In this document: in pieces, positions 39,981-51,148 of the stretch
Numbering within the stretch: position 1 is the stretch's first letter
How the letters are laid out: every line of letters starts with the position of its first letter
Assembly: GCA_008690995.1 (NCBI GenBank)
Contig: VRMN01000006.1
Span: forward strand, 889,501-953,500
Source: Porphyridium purpureum
Lineage: Eukaryota > Rhodophyta > Bangiophyceae > Porphyridiales > Porphyridiaceae
DNA length: 64,000 nucleotides
Direction: 5' to 3'
Notes under the pieces: model-generated
The model's database searches: none
Seen by the model: the letters and a program-made list of their open reading frames with translations, nothing else
What the model was told of the DNA's origin: nothing
Program-made: the position numbers and the translations under genes

Positions 39981-41807
39981 ATGAGCAAGCGCAAAGCCAC
40001 GGGCGTCGTCGAACCTAACGAGGTCAGCAAGAGAGCTCGCGCATTTCTCACCATGCTCAAGCGTGCCTCGGCGATGCATCTCAGTGCAAAGGCAGCCTAC
40101 CGACAATGCGGTGCTGGGGCGCTGCAGGCTGTCGTAGCCGAGGTTGCCCAAATGCTTCCACGGCATGGCAAGGATGTTCTGCACCCGGTGGCACTGCGCA
40201 ACATGTCATGGGCGCAAAGGCGAATGATCATCCCATCGCACCTTTTCGTTAAAGCGCAGATATGGGCCAATGGCGACCTGAAGAAAATGAAGGCGCGCTT
40301 GGTTGCTGGCGGAAACCTTCACGACAAGTCACTGCATCCGGACGTGTCATCGCCAACAGCGTCTACAAACGCGCTCTTCTTTATCGCTGCATTGACCGCG
40401 CAAGAAAATCGCGCAGTGGCAAGTATCGATTTCCCTGGCGCCTTCCTCAATGCCCAGATGCCGGACAACCCGCCGACGTATATCCGCCTGAACCGATTTT
40501 TAGCAAACACGCTGGTTGCCATTGAGACGCGCTACCAAACACAGCAGAACGTCCACGGAACAATGATCTGCCGCTTAAATAAGGCACTTTACGGCACCAT
40601 TCTGGCAGCAAAGCTTTGGTACGAAAAGCTTACAGGCCTGCTCGTGAAGCTGCGATTCGCGCCGAACCCATACGACGCATGCGTTTGGAACCGAGAGCAG
40701 CATGGACGCCACGTGACTGTGGTCATGCATGTGGATGATGTCCTTGTTTCCGCGCCCAGTGAAAGCGACATTGACGGTTTGATTCGAGAGATTAAACATG
40801 AGTATGACGGCGTTGAGCGACACCGCGGCAAGATCCTGAGCTACGTCGGGATGGTATTCGATTTCAATACTCCTGGGATCGTCTCCGTGAGCATGCCAGG
40901 CTACGTGGAGACAGTACTTGAAGAATCCCCGGTCAGCGGCCGCAGCTCCTCCCCAGCCGGTACAAACCTCTTTGCTGTGAGCAATAAGGTCGAGCGTCTG
41001 TCCGGCCCGCGTGCAGACCGTTTCCATTCTCTGGTGTGCAAGCTGTTGTATATGGCGAAATGTGCGCGTCCTGACTTGTTGACCGCGGTCAGCTTTTTGA
41101 GCACGCGCGTAACCACGCCGACCGTCGAAAATGAGAGAAAACTCCAGCGTGCGCTGCGTTACCTCTCCACTACCTGCGATCTCGGCGTTGCCTTTGCCGT
41201 CTCCAGCCCACCGACAGCTTCTGTGGACGCTGCATTCGATGTCCACGAGGGCATGACCAGCCACACTGGCGTCGCCATTTCGCTGGGACGCGGGGCAATT
41301 TTTGCCAAGAGCAGCAAGCAGAAAGTCGTTGCAGAGAGCAGCACTGAAGCTGAGCTGGTCGCGGTCAGCGACAACGTTGGGCAGCTCATCTGGACCCGCA
41401 ACTTTCTTGCGGTACAGGGCGTGGACTTAGGCGCGGCGCACTTGCTACAGGACAATATGTCCACGATGGCAATGATTGCCAATGACCGCCCAAAGTCGTC
41501 CCGTACTCGTCACATGCATATCCGGCACTTCTTCGTCACCGACAAGGCGAAGAACGGGGAGGTTGTGGTGCACCACTGCCCCAGCGACGGCATAACCGCC
41601 GATATCTTAACCAAGCCATTGCAGGGGCCAAGGTTTCAAAAGCTGCGAGATCAGCTACTCGGACGAACGCCCTTCCGCGCCAAGCAGGCAGGGAGTGTGT
41701 TGAAGAATGCGGCGGTACAGCTACCGACAGATGAACCGCACGACGAAGAAGCAGCAGGTGCCTGCATAGGCGCCGCTGCCGGGACGGCCGAGGCGCGGAT
41801 CTCTTAG
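39981..41807 (+). CDS. Copia reverse transcriptase/RNase H region
   Basis: Open stretch of 608 codons. RT motifs: MKARLVAGGNLHDKSL, ASIDFPGAFLNAQM, LNKALYGTILAAKLWYEKL and MHVDDVLV (the catalytic YVDD-type box). RNase H: AESSTEAELVAVSDNVGQL, then ILTKPLQGPRFQKLRDQLLG, the usual copia C-terminus. Followed at once by a purine-rich run and the 3' LTR at 41823. Confidence 0.85.
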   Translation: MSKRKATGVVEPNEVSKRARAFLTMLKRASAMHLSAKAAYRQCGAGALQAVVAEVAQMLPRHGKDVLHPVALRNMSWAQRRMIIPSHLFVKAQIWANGDLKKMKARLVAGGNLHDKSLHPDVSSPTASTNALFFIAALTAQENRAVASIDFPGAFLNAQMPDNPPTYIRLNRFLANTLVAIETRYQTQQNVHGTMICRLNKALYGTILAAKLWYEKLTGLLVKLRFAPNPYDACVWNREQHGRHVTVVMHVDDVLVSAPSESDIDGLIREIKHEYDGVERHRGKILSYVGMVFDFNTPGIVSVSMPGYVETVLEESPVSGRSSSPAGTNLFAVSNKVERLSGPRADRFHSLVCKLLYMAKCARPDLLTAVSFLSTRVTTPTVENERKLQRALRYLSTTCDLGVAFAVSSPPTASVDAAFDVHEGMTSHTGVAISLGRGAIFAKSSKQKVVAESSTEAELVAVSDNVGQLIWTRNFLAVQGVDLGAAHLLQDNMSTMAMIANDRPKSSRTRHMHIRHFFVTDKAKNGEVVVHHCPSDGITADILTKPLQGPRFQKLRDQLLGRTPFRAKQAGSVLKNAAVQLPTDEPHDEEAAGACIGAAAGTAEARIS

Positions 41808-42993
41808 ACCCTTTCGGGAGGGTGTCACGTTCAACTTTGCCAACAGTAGACTTTCTATAAAGTTGAAAGTGGATTTTATAACAATCGTATCCCTAGAGTA
41901 TCTTGTGGCTGTGCAACAAATGTGTTGGAATGGAAACCCTAGAGGTAAATACTGTCTACACCTGTGCTCAGTCGCATGCACGGTCAAAGCAGAAGGTGGC
42001 TCAAGACGAGCTGCGCCAAGTGCTGACAAGAAAGGGGGCGCGACACCAAGTGCTGATAAGAAACAGGACGCGGCGCCCCTTGGCCAACGCTACCCCTAAA
42101 TGGGCAGCACAATTGTTTTTACAAGTTTTTTATGGAATCCTTTTGTTGCACGACCGGTCAAGTGGTCGTGAAGTGGCCGACAAGCAGAGGTTTTTCAAAC
42201 GTGCGGGTTTTTTCCTCGAGCGAAGTCGGCCTTATATAAAGCGTCACGTATGATGGCTAGAATGGAAAAAAGTAAAAAGAGAGTAACTGTCAATTGAAGA
42301 AGAAGAAGAATCTTTGAGAAGGGAAGAATTGCTGCGTGACGGTCATTGGCAGCAAAAAACCAGGTACAGATTAAAGTGTACCTGGAGTGGAGGAAAGAGG
42401 AAGGAAAAACTCAAAGCGTTTTACCCACAACACCGAGACGCTCATTGAAGTTGAGAAGAATAGGAGCGACCGAGACCTTCGGTTGATGTGTGAGGACGGT
42501 GGTTCGAAAACACGGACCACACCTCTGTACCGCGATCGAGAGAGCTTCTACGCCTTGGTCTGCTCTCTATGGCGAAGATGTACGAGCACGCGCGTCAAGA
42601 ATAGCCATCTCATTCGACGTTGCGTGATTTCTCGCATGCTTCCAGCGCTCTTTGTCGACATACTCGTGGATTGAGGGCAAAGATGATGTTGCATTGGAGA
42701 TGCTCAATTTGTGCCGAGACTACAGGCCCAGCGCAAGGCAAAGGAGCTTGCCTTGCTTTGTACAAAGTCCGTTACCGGGTCGGTCGATAATCCAATTATT
42801 TAGCACATCTGCGCCGAGCAAACTTGGGTATGGGCTCAACCTCACGCAGAGGGTTGCTGGGCAGTCGTTCAGGAACAAATTAAAGCGTCCTTTGCTGGGT
42901 GCGGTTGGTCCAGACATTTCGAAATGATGCATGTCCGGATCTCTCTCCTGCTTGGGCTCCAAATTAAAGTGGCCACCCGCTTCCTTTACCAAC

Positions 42994-43043
42994 CGTTTCA
43001 GCTCCGTTTCAGCTCCGTTTCAGCTCCGTTTCAGCTCCGTTTC
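42994..43043. repeat. 11-bp tandem repeat
   Basis: Four perfect copies of CGTTTCAGCTC and a partial fifth, in non-coding DNA between copia elements D and E. The flanking stretch 42260-43150 shows no gene. Confidence 0.9.
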
Positions 43044-43149
43044 ACCACCGATTGACCAAGGGAAACCTAGTCTTGGATTACCTGAACAGCTTGATTTTCG
43101 TGTGCAGAGAGAAGGGCTAGCTGCGCGGTACGCAGTTGTAGTTTAAGAG

Positions 43150-46100
43150 TGGCAGAGTGGGAGGAAACGAGGAAGTATATTGAAGATGTTTATTTATGCT
43201 CTTCTCAAAATCCTTTAGATACTCCAGTGCACTCCTTGTCGCTTGCCCCATGTCTGTTCCGAGCGCAAACTTTGAGCTTCGGTTTCTTTTCAATCTCCAT
43301 CAGACGCTCGTCTTTGCTTTCCGTATGCTTGACATCGTTTCGACAGATTTCTCAGGACCCTGCGTCCCTATAGACGTGAAGAACGTAAAGATGAAGTTGC
43401 TCGAATATCTTTCAAAGAAAAGAGAGTAGGATGAACAGAAGTCCAAAGCATGTGCGTTGATCGTGGGATAGCCAAGCCCCGTATCCATCGATGCAACCAT
43501 GCGTGCTGAAGGGCATGTTGAGATCGCAGCAGCAGTGAATGACGCACTGAAGCTCGCCGAACAAAGATTGGCAGTTCATGTGACAGGAGGCTCGAGCGGA
43601 CCGATAAAAATCAGCAACGTGTTAGTGACATGTATCTTAGGGTAGCAGTAGAGCCTGGCGAGAGTACGATACAGTTTTGTGCCAGATTTGACGCAACTGC
43701 ATGTATCATGAAATCAGTGGGCGAATTGACAAGTGACACGGAGAGATGCGTGGTTGACTTCACTGACAAAATAGAAGTGTCCGGTTGCTATCGACAGATA
43801 ATTGTGCAAGTGATGAACAGTCCCGTCTCCATGGATACTGTTGATGTAGCTGTGAGCGTCGTGTCAGTGCACAAAAGGCTATCGTAGCCCGCAGTGCCAG
43901 ACGGAAGATTTTATTTATAGCTGAAGAAAAGGCTGTCAGTAACGAAGGCCACAACAAGCAAACTGAGAATGCACCGAAAAGGGAGCAGCCAAAACCGAAT
44001 CGCACTCGATTGGGTGCGGAAAGCGTGGTTTTATACATATCGACTGCCAGTAGTCAGACAGGGTCGAGGCGCTCCAAAAGAAAGTGGAAGACATGAAACG
44101 AAAATAGCGCAGCGAATTGCAAGACAAATGTATGATGCAACAGGGGCTTGCGAAGGAGGGAGGGATTCTCAGTAGTACGTCGACTTCGGAAAGTGTGTTA
44201 CAATGCGATGCGTCGCAGTCGAAGCGGTGAGCGGCTACCTTGGCTGATAGGGCAGCCTTCCCCAAATCTGAGATCGATTTGGATAGCGGTTTGTTAGACC
44301 ACGTGTTTAGCAACGGTCACTTGGTTGTGAATAGCCGACTTGCGTCGCAAATTTTATCATTCAGCAGGATAACCAAGCGAAAACTTAGAGGACAAAGCCG
44401 TTTTTAAATATACGATCGTGCGCAGACACTTCGACATTCATGACGATGCTGCAACTTTCATGGGTTAGGTCGCGTACGCGAAATAAGTAGGCCAGGGTCG
44501 CATCCGACAAATGGATGAGGACCCATGCGTAGAAGACAACGCGGAAGAAGCGGGGCCCGTAGCAGCAGCACGCTCACGCGAATGCTTCACTTGCGACACG
44601 AGCAACCATTTCTAGTGCGACTGTGACGTACTGCTGATGAATGACGAGATGACTGAACGGATACGAGCCGAGCAGTAGAGGAAGGTGCGCTTGGCGAGAC
44701 GCGACACGGGCGGACGTGGGCCGGAGCTGGCCGGGGCGACGCAGCAGCAGCTGCGAGCCGCTCTTGACGCGTTGAAGAGTAATGCCGATGCATGACGGTG
44801 CGCGATGTGGCCCGTGAGCTCCGGTGGTAAGATACCTCTAGGTCTCGACACCTGCTCAGTTGCGCACGTCATGAACATAAGGAACTTGTTGATCCGGTAG
44901 AAAAAGTTGAAACATATTGGCTACTATCCGGTATTGACGCACGGGCGAGCGAGCTAGCCATCGATCTTGGGGGTGAGAAGGCCTGGACATGGCGTAAGTC
45001 TATGAAAGCCTGGCAGGCAACGTACTGCCAATGACCAAGCTGGACGCGGAAGGGCATGTGGTACGATTCGACGCGGATGAGATCTGCCTTGGCGCGCACC
45101 TGCCAAACGCGAAACGCTGGTTGGTCTTCACACCGAATGTGCACGGGATGTACACTGCGAGGGTGTGCCGAGCAGATCTCGTGCACACGACGGACCCAGA
45201 ATTCGAAAAAGGGGGCACGAGTAAAGAAGGCTGGAGCAGTTGCCGGGCGGGCCCATCGTTCGCCAAGGCCGGGGCCTCGAGCTTAGTCACAACGGTCGCA
45301 GTAAAGCGAGAGGCGGAGAAATTGATATCTTCTAAGATTCGCGGGAAGCGTAGGCACAAAGCATTGAGGACCGGCGTACGCCAAACGGTGCGTCAATACG
45401 GCATGGACTCAAGGCTATTGTCGCCGAGTTGTTGCAGCTGATCAAGCATGGTCTAGATGTGCTGGAGCCAGTAGATGTGCACACGCTCATGGAGAAACAG
45501 CGGGACGGGGTCATACTGTCGCTCATGTCCGTGGAGCATAAGCACGGCGCTTCCGATGCACTAAAGAAAATCAAAGCGCGGATAGTGGCCGGCGGAAATC
45601 AGCAGGACTGATCGGAGCACTCCGACTTTTCGTCCCCCACGATGGCGACGGAAGCAAGCTTTCTGCTGGCGGCGGAAGCTGTGAGAAGTAAAGCCGCGCT
45701 AGCCCCAATTGACCGCTCAAGGGTGTTTCTCAATGCGACCATCCCTGACAGCGATCGACACACGTACGTGAAAATCGAAAAGAACTTGACGGGACTACTT
45801 GCCACCGTGGAATAGCGTATGAATCGTTTCGTCAAGAACGACCCTCTGGCTTGCAGGTTGAAACGCCCTTTATACGGGTGTACCGACGCATCTAAGCGTT
45901 GGTATGATCCTCTTTACTAGGTGCTGAGCGAGCTCGGGATCAAGCAGAACGCTTGCGAAATGTGCGTCTTGCGGAAAGTCTCCCGCACGGGACAAGCCTA
46001 CATCACGGCGCTGGTGCATGTGGATGACATCAAGCTGATCGCGGACAGTGAGCGTGCGATTGATGAAATGGTAGCCCGAGTACGCGAGAGGTTCCTGACT

Positions 46101-47008
46101 CCGCAGGAGCACCGTCGGCGCGTACATAGGTACATGGGAATAGAGTTCGACTGCGTCACTCCGGGAGTGGTGCACATCTAGATAGATGACTTTGCGGACT
46201 CTTTTCTGCGGGAGAAAAATTGTACGCGGCACCGCGGACACACCTGTACAGGCCTGGTTGCTCGTGATTTACAGCTCGCGGTCATTGATGTCGTCCGAAC
46301 AGAGAATTGTTCCTCCACCTCACCGCCAAGATCTTGTACCTCGCAAAGCGGATACGCCCGTACCTGCGTACCGCAGTTGCATTCCTTGCCGCGCGAGTGC
46401 AGGCGCCGAGCGAGAGTGATCGCGCAAAAGTTGGCCGCGTGCTGAGGTACCTCAACAAGGCGCGCGAGATGAAGCTGGGGCTTGGTACGGGTTGCGCTGC
46501 GAACAAGGGCGCGCTCGATTGTGTGAGCCATGCTGTGCCGCACGTGGAGTGCTACGTTGATGCCGCATTCGCGACCCATGCGGACATGCGAAGCCACACT
46601 CGTGACAATGTGAGCTTGAAGCGTGGCGAGGCATACTCTACCGGTGTGAAGCAGAAGCTCAACACGAAGAACTCCACCGAAGCGGAGCTGGTGGGTGTTG
46701 TGATCGGGCAAGCGATTTGAACGCGGTGCTTCCTTGAGGCTCAGGGCGTCCGTACAGCTGGCGTACGCGTACATCAGGACAACGAGGCGACAATGGGTTT
46801 CCTTGCCCACGGCCAAGTAACCTTGCGCAGATCGAGCCGCCTCGCGATGAAGCATATCTGCACGCACAACCTGCTGAAGAGGCGAGTTGCGACGATGGTG
46901 CACTTTGACACCCAGGTCATGGCCGCGGGCCTACTAACCAAGCCGCTGCAGGGGAAGAGGTTCGCACATCTCCACGACATGTTTCTCGGGCGCACGCAAA
47001 ACGCATAA
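43150..47008 (+). mobile_element. Fossil Ty1/copia element E
   Basis: Decayed (about ten or more breaks). Approximate parts: gag zone with a zinc-knuckle trace (about 44585-44630), a pol linker (about 45030-45440), reverse transcriptase (about 45430-46180; KIKARIVAGGNQQD, LVHVDDIKLIADSE) and RNase H (about 46307-46720; YVDAAFATHADMRSHT, NSTEAELVGVV), ending GLLTKPLQGKRFAHLHDMFLG (46920-47000). Related to element D. LTRs not resolved and ends are estimates. Old. Confidence 0.7.
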
Positions 47009-47009
47009 G

Positions 47010-48429
47010 CGCTGCGGTGGCTGCTTTTAAATGATCGCATTTGGTTCACCTTAGCGCAGCCCGCACGTCGAAAGGACGTTTTCGTCACGGCGAAGGAGTA
47101 TACAAAACGTCATGGGGTACACTAAGTACTAGCGTACATTGTGCGGCTGGTAGTAGTCGGGAGATCGGGAGGACTGACTTGCCCGCTCTTTCGAGAAGGG
47201 AGTGATTCCACGAAGCATGTCCGGTGATTTCCGGTAAAGTTGTGCTGACTGGCTGTGGCGGGTGTGCCACAGCCCCCACACGCTCACGGAGAGCGCGTAA
47301 GCACAGGGTCGGTTCCGGTACTATTCGTTGACCAAGCGAGGCAGCACTGTCTTCTATTGCATCTCCCGCAGCTGAGCACTACGTTCGGTGGGGTTCGTAA
47401 GCCCAGGGCGCGTACAGCTCTCTCGTAGTCGTAGCATTTGGCCGGCGACCCTGCCCGTTAAGTCAGGAGGATTACCAGGTTTCGCGAGTGAATGGTCGAG
47501 AGGCGTCAATTGTGTGCGTAGAGCTTTCCGCGCTCTTGCAGCTAGCCCCTTTCCACGGCCCAAGTAGGACCGTTGGTGCCCGGCTGATTGCCATTTTTAA
47601 TGGAGTCTGAGGCATTGAACGTCCAAAGTTCTGTCTATTTGTTTTGAACGAGTAATTGTGCTATGGATACGGCCGGTATATACAGAAGTCTTGGCATACT
47701 GGACAAGCCTTTCCAAGGAGCCGGAACGAATGCTCTATATCGGTAGTAGCTGAAGAGCGAGGAGCAAGAATTATGGGAGATAGGAAAGTGTTTCAGAACT
47801 GTAAAAGTTTTGACTGACGGAAGAACGTCTCTGAACGTGGCTTTCAATGTGGCAATTTCTAGTGAAATGTACTGGGAACTGTGCCTTTGTGATCCTGTGG
47901 AGTGATTTCGATGCCAGTGGTTTCTAGCTAGTAAGCAGAATAATTTGTTTATTCAATCACGACGAACTCTTGCCAATAAGTAAATAAGCAGAACAGGCTA
48001 GCCGGCCAGATTGCGCCGCGCAACTCGTAATGTAGGCACGCGCATGATGCTCATCAGCACATGTAAGCGTTAAGTAATTCTTTCCACGTGCGCACGCTGC
48101 TCTTCACCCCGAATACTAGCACGTGCGAAATTCCAACGCACTGGAACATGGCGGCTTTCGCGCTTCTAGCCCGCGAATGCAAATATGGCGAGCTTGTCTC
48201 TCACCTTGCGAAGAACCAGCCAGCTTCACCTCGGTGGCTCACCACTGGCACGCCGCCAATGTGTCGACATCAGCCGCGGATCACGAGCCGGCGTCTTGCT
48301 GCTGGAGGTACAGTTGCGCCGGGTACAACTTTTCGTGGCGGCGCGTCGAGGCGTCACGTCGACAGAGGAAGCGGCCGCGGGCGAGTTTGGGTTCCGTACA
48401 CACGGGCTGCAGGCGGACGTGCTGGTGTG
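47010..48429. other. Intergenic region upstream of the helicase gene
   Basis: About 1.4 kb with no recognised gene. The first few hundred bases may contain a remnant 3' LTR of copia element E. The last 340 bp stays open in the helicase frame but begins with GTG (48088); an ATG at 48148 would add 94 poorly conserved, Arg/Gly-rich residues. Confidence 0.4.
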
Positions 48430-50937
48430 ATGGGCCCGGCGATAAAGACGTCGGCGTCGCTGCGACACGGCGGCGCAGGGTGCCGCGGAAGGTGCGGGTG
48501 CGCGCGTACGCGCGGACCGCGCGTGCAGGAGCGCCACGAGCTCGAGCGCGTGCGCGAGGCAGTGGACGCGCTGCGCGCAGAGCCTGATGGAACCGTCGTC
48601 ACAAGCGGCAGCGCACCGCAGACATTTCAAGACATGCCACTTTCGAGCCGCACACTGCGCGGACTGGAGCAGCACGGCTACGTGCGCATGACGCCTGTGC
48701 AGCGCGAGACGCTCGGCCCCCTGCTGGCCGGGCGCGATGTCATGGCAACCGCGCCCACAGGCTCGGGTAAGACGCTTGCATTTGTGATTCCTGTGTTGGA
48801 ACGGCTTTGGCGCGATGGATGGACCCCGCTGGACGGGCTGGGAGCGCTCGTCATTGCTCCCACGCGCGAGCTGGCGTTCCAGACATTCGACGTGCTGCGG
48901 CGCGTGGGAGGCGCGCACACCCTGTCCGCGGGCCTTGTAATTGGCGGAAAGGATTTTGAGCAGGAGCGTGCGCGCATTGCTGGCATGAACATCCTGATTG
49001 CAACGCCCGGGCGCCTGCTGCAGCACCTCGACCAGTCCGCTGCTTTCAGCGCGGACGCGCTGCAGTGCCTCGTGCTGGACGAGGCCGATCGCATTCTCGA
49101 CATGGGCTTTGCCAGCACGCTGGATGCGATATTAGAGCACCTGCCACGCGGAGCGCAGCGTCAGCACCAAACCATTCTCACATCGGCAACGGCCACGACG
49201 TCCGTGCGCGCTCTTGCACGGCTTTCGCTTCACCGCCCAGCATACATTCATGTCACACAGCGCACGGTGGGAGTCCATGCTAACCTTTGCAATGACACAG
49301 ACGGCAGCACACGTGAAGACGCACCGGCTGCTTCGCGGCAGAATAACGATCCGTTGACTGCCGGCGTGCCGGGGGACACCAATATAGCCGTGACACCGCA
49401 ACAGCTGCGGCAAGCATACACAGTGGTGCCCGCTGAGCGCAAGCTGATGGTCCTATGGGCGTTCATGAAGCAACACCTGGACGCTAAAATCGTGGTGTTT
49501 GTTTCGAGCTGCAAGCAGGCGCGCTTCTTGTACGAAGTCCTCCGGCGGCTGCGGCCGGGATTTCCGCTTTTGCATCTCACCGGCAAAATGAAGCAACCTC
49601 GGCGCGTTGCTATGTACGACCAATTTTGTGCACACACTGCCAGCGCGCTTGTTGCAACCGACGTCGCCGCGCGCGGGCTGGATTTTCCACAAGTTGACTG
49701 GGTGCTGCAACTTGATTGTCCAGATTCGGTTGAATCCTATATTCACCGCGTCGGCCGCACCGCACGCTGCGATCGCCCCGGCCGGGCGCTACTGCTGCTC
49801 ACGCCAGCCGAGCAGAGCGGATTTTTGGACCGTCTCGGGCAGCGCGGTCTGGCGCGTGCGGTTCGCCGCACAGATTTGGACGCAAGGCGAATCGCGCAAC
49901 ACGACCCTACATCCAAGGTTCGCAGTATTGTGGCCGCAGACGTCAGCATTAAGAAGCTCGCGCAAGGAGCGCTCAAGAGTTACGTGCGCTGTGTGCATCT
50001 TCAGGCTGACAAGACGGTATTCAGTGCCGATGCGATCGATACGCTTGCGCTGGGCGAGTCTTTTGGCTTGCCGGACGTTGCCATGCCCAAACTCCGGCTC
50101 GGCGGCAGCGGTGCGGGCAGCGGTGCTCAAAGTAAGAACGTGTACGGGTACCGGCACAGCACCGACATCGCGACGATCCTTGAAAGTACTCATGAGCTGG
50201 GAGATGGAACTCGCTCGGCACGCCCAGCGCACTTGGAGAAGATGTCTTCCGCAGCCGCCAAAACTCAAAGCACCGACGTCGAAAAGGATGATGACGCAGG
50301 AGACAACGACGGAGAGCCCTTTTTCGTCGTCAAACGACCGGATGGCACTGGCAAGATCACGCATGAGCCTGAACACGGGGAAAGAGAGGAAGGTGACGAA
50401 GAGGCCCTGGTAACGAAGCCGACTGTAGGGGCGGCGACTGCGTTGAAGAAAGTGAAGATTTCATCCAAAGGTGTGCGCCGTGGGCAAGCCGTGAATCAGA
50501 GAGTAGTATTTCGCGACGATGATGACGACGGCGGCGGTTTTCAGATGGAGTTGGCCACGGCAGACACCGACTCGATGTTGCCGATTCTCGAGTCTTCTGG
50601 GCAACACCAGGCGTACGCAACCACTGTGGCTGAAGCATTGCGGGCACGCGAGCAGGATATTGCCACTCTAGAGAAGACGCGCGTGCGTGAGAAGCGGCTA
50701 AAGCGTAAGCTACAGGAGCGCGAGGCTCTGAAAAGTACAGCCGCTCAAACCAGCAATGGCTTAGTGCTGCCCGTAGTGGATGCAGCAGGCTTTGGCAGCC
50801 CAAGCGACAACAGCCTGGATGGATCTGGTTCAGATGTCGATTCAGAATCGAGCTTGGAACCCAACCTGACAATGCATGAAGACGAAGAACAGCTAGCGCT
50901 GCGTGTGCTCAGCAAGCGCATGAAGCGCAGCACTTGA
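48430..50937 (+). CDS. DDX10: DEAD-box RNA helicase, DDX10/Dbp4 type
   Basis: 835 aa from the ATG at 48430, which puts about 65 residues before the Q-motif region (FQDMPLSSRTL), as I recall for DDX10. Motifs: Walker A APTGSGKT (about 108), PTRELAFQTF, SAGLVIGGKDF (DDX10-specific), TPGRLLQHLDQ, DEAD at 217-220, SAT at about 252, VATDVAARGLDFP, YIHRVGRTAR (about 434-443). The region after the core (ALKSYVRCVHLQADKTVF...LGESFGLPDVAMPKLRLGG) matches the Dbp4 extension. The tail is acidic then basic, helical (EKTRVREKRLKRKLQEREAL). Dbp4 acts in the nucleolus in 18S rRNA maturation, releasing U14 snoRNA. Convergent with the TRAPPC9-like gene, 211 bp between stops. Confidence 0.93.
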   Translation: MGPAIKTSASLRHGGAGCRGRCGCARTRGPRVQERHELERVREAVDALRAEPDGTVVTSGSAPQTFQDMPLSSRTLRGLEQHGYVRMTPVQRETLGPLLAGRDVMATAPTGSGKTLAFVIPVLERLWRDGWTPLDGLGALVIAPTRELAFQTFDVLRRVGGAHTLSAGLVIGGKDFEQERARIAGMNILIATPGRLLQHLDQSAAFSADALQCLVLDEADRILDMGFASTLDAILEHLPRGAQRQHQTILTSATATTSVRALARLSLHRPAYIHVTQRTVGVHANLCNDTDGSTREDAPAASRQNNDPLTAGVPGDTNIAVTPQQLRQAYTVVPAERKLMVLWAFMKQHLDAKIVVFVSSCKQARFLYEVLRRLRPGFPLLHLTGKMKQPRRVAMYDQFCAHTASALVATDVAARGLDFPQVDWVLQLDCPDSVESYIHRVGRTARCDRPGRALLLLTPAEQSGFLDRLGQRGLARAVRRTDLDARRIAQHDPTSKVRSIVAADVSIKKLAQGALKSYVRCVHLQADKTVFSADAIDTLALGESFGLPDVAMPKLRLGGSGAGSGAQSKNVYGYRHSTDIATILESTHELGDGTRSARPAHLEKMSSAAAKTQSTDVEKDDDAGDNDGEPFFVVKRPDGTGKITHEPEHGEREEGDEEALVTKPTVGAATALKKVKISSKGVRRGQAVNQRVVFRDDDDDGGGFQMELATADTDSMLPILESSGQHQAYATTVAEALRAREQDIATLEKTRVREKRLKRKLQEREALKSTAAQTSNGLVLPVVDAAGFGSPSDNSLDGSGSDVDSESSLEPNLTMHEDEEQLALRVLSKRMKRST

Positions 50938-51148
50938 GAGCCGCCACAGAGGCTAAGTGTTGCGGTGTCTGTTATTATATATACATGGACCTCCTTCGTA
51001 CCTAATCCTGAATCAGGTCTGATTTGAGCATCGCACCCCTCTTCTCTTTCCGTCTCTGCCGTCTCGATTTGGACCACACGTAGACGCACAGAAACGAAAA
51101 GAAAGAGTCATGATGACCGTATCGCGCGTCACACGCCTCGATAGTATG

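Larger units (their letters stand above)
36293..42260 (+). mobile_element. Ty1/copia element D (largest copia copy)
   Basis: Parts: possible 5' LTR (36293-36490), gag fragment (36512-36910, FGLTIGQLSAASRAALKRR segment), poorly preserved middle, integrase region with linker (38175-39899), reverse transcriptase/RNase H (39981-41807), 3' LTR starting at 41823 (TGTCACG...) and running to about 42260. Copia order (integrase before RT). Pol is mostly open, but the element is broken (several breaks, mainly in its first third). The two LTR-like stretches are clearly diverged, so the right and left ends may belong to different insertions. Moderate age. Confidence 0.75.

Noticed and set aside
48088-48429. 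N-terminal extension of the helicase
   Set aside because: The frame opens with GTG at 48088 and the added residues are Arg/Gly-rich with no DDX10 resemblance. The ATG at 48430 gives the expected distance to the Q-motif region.
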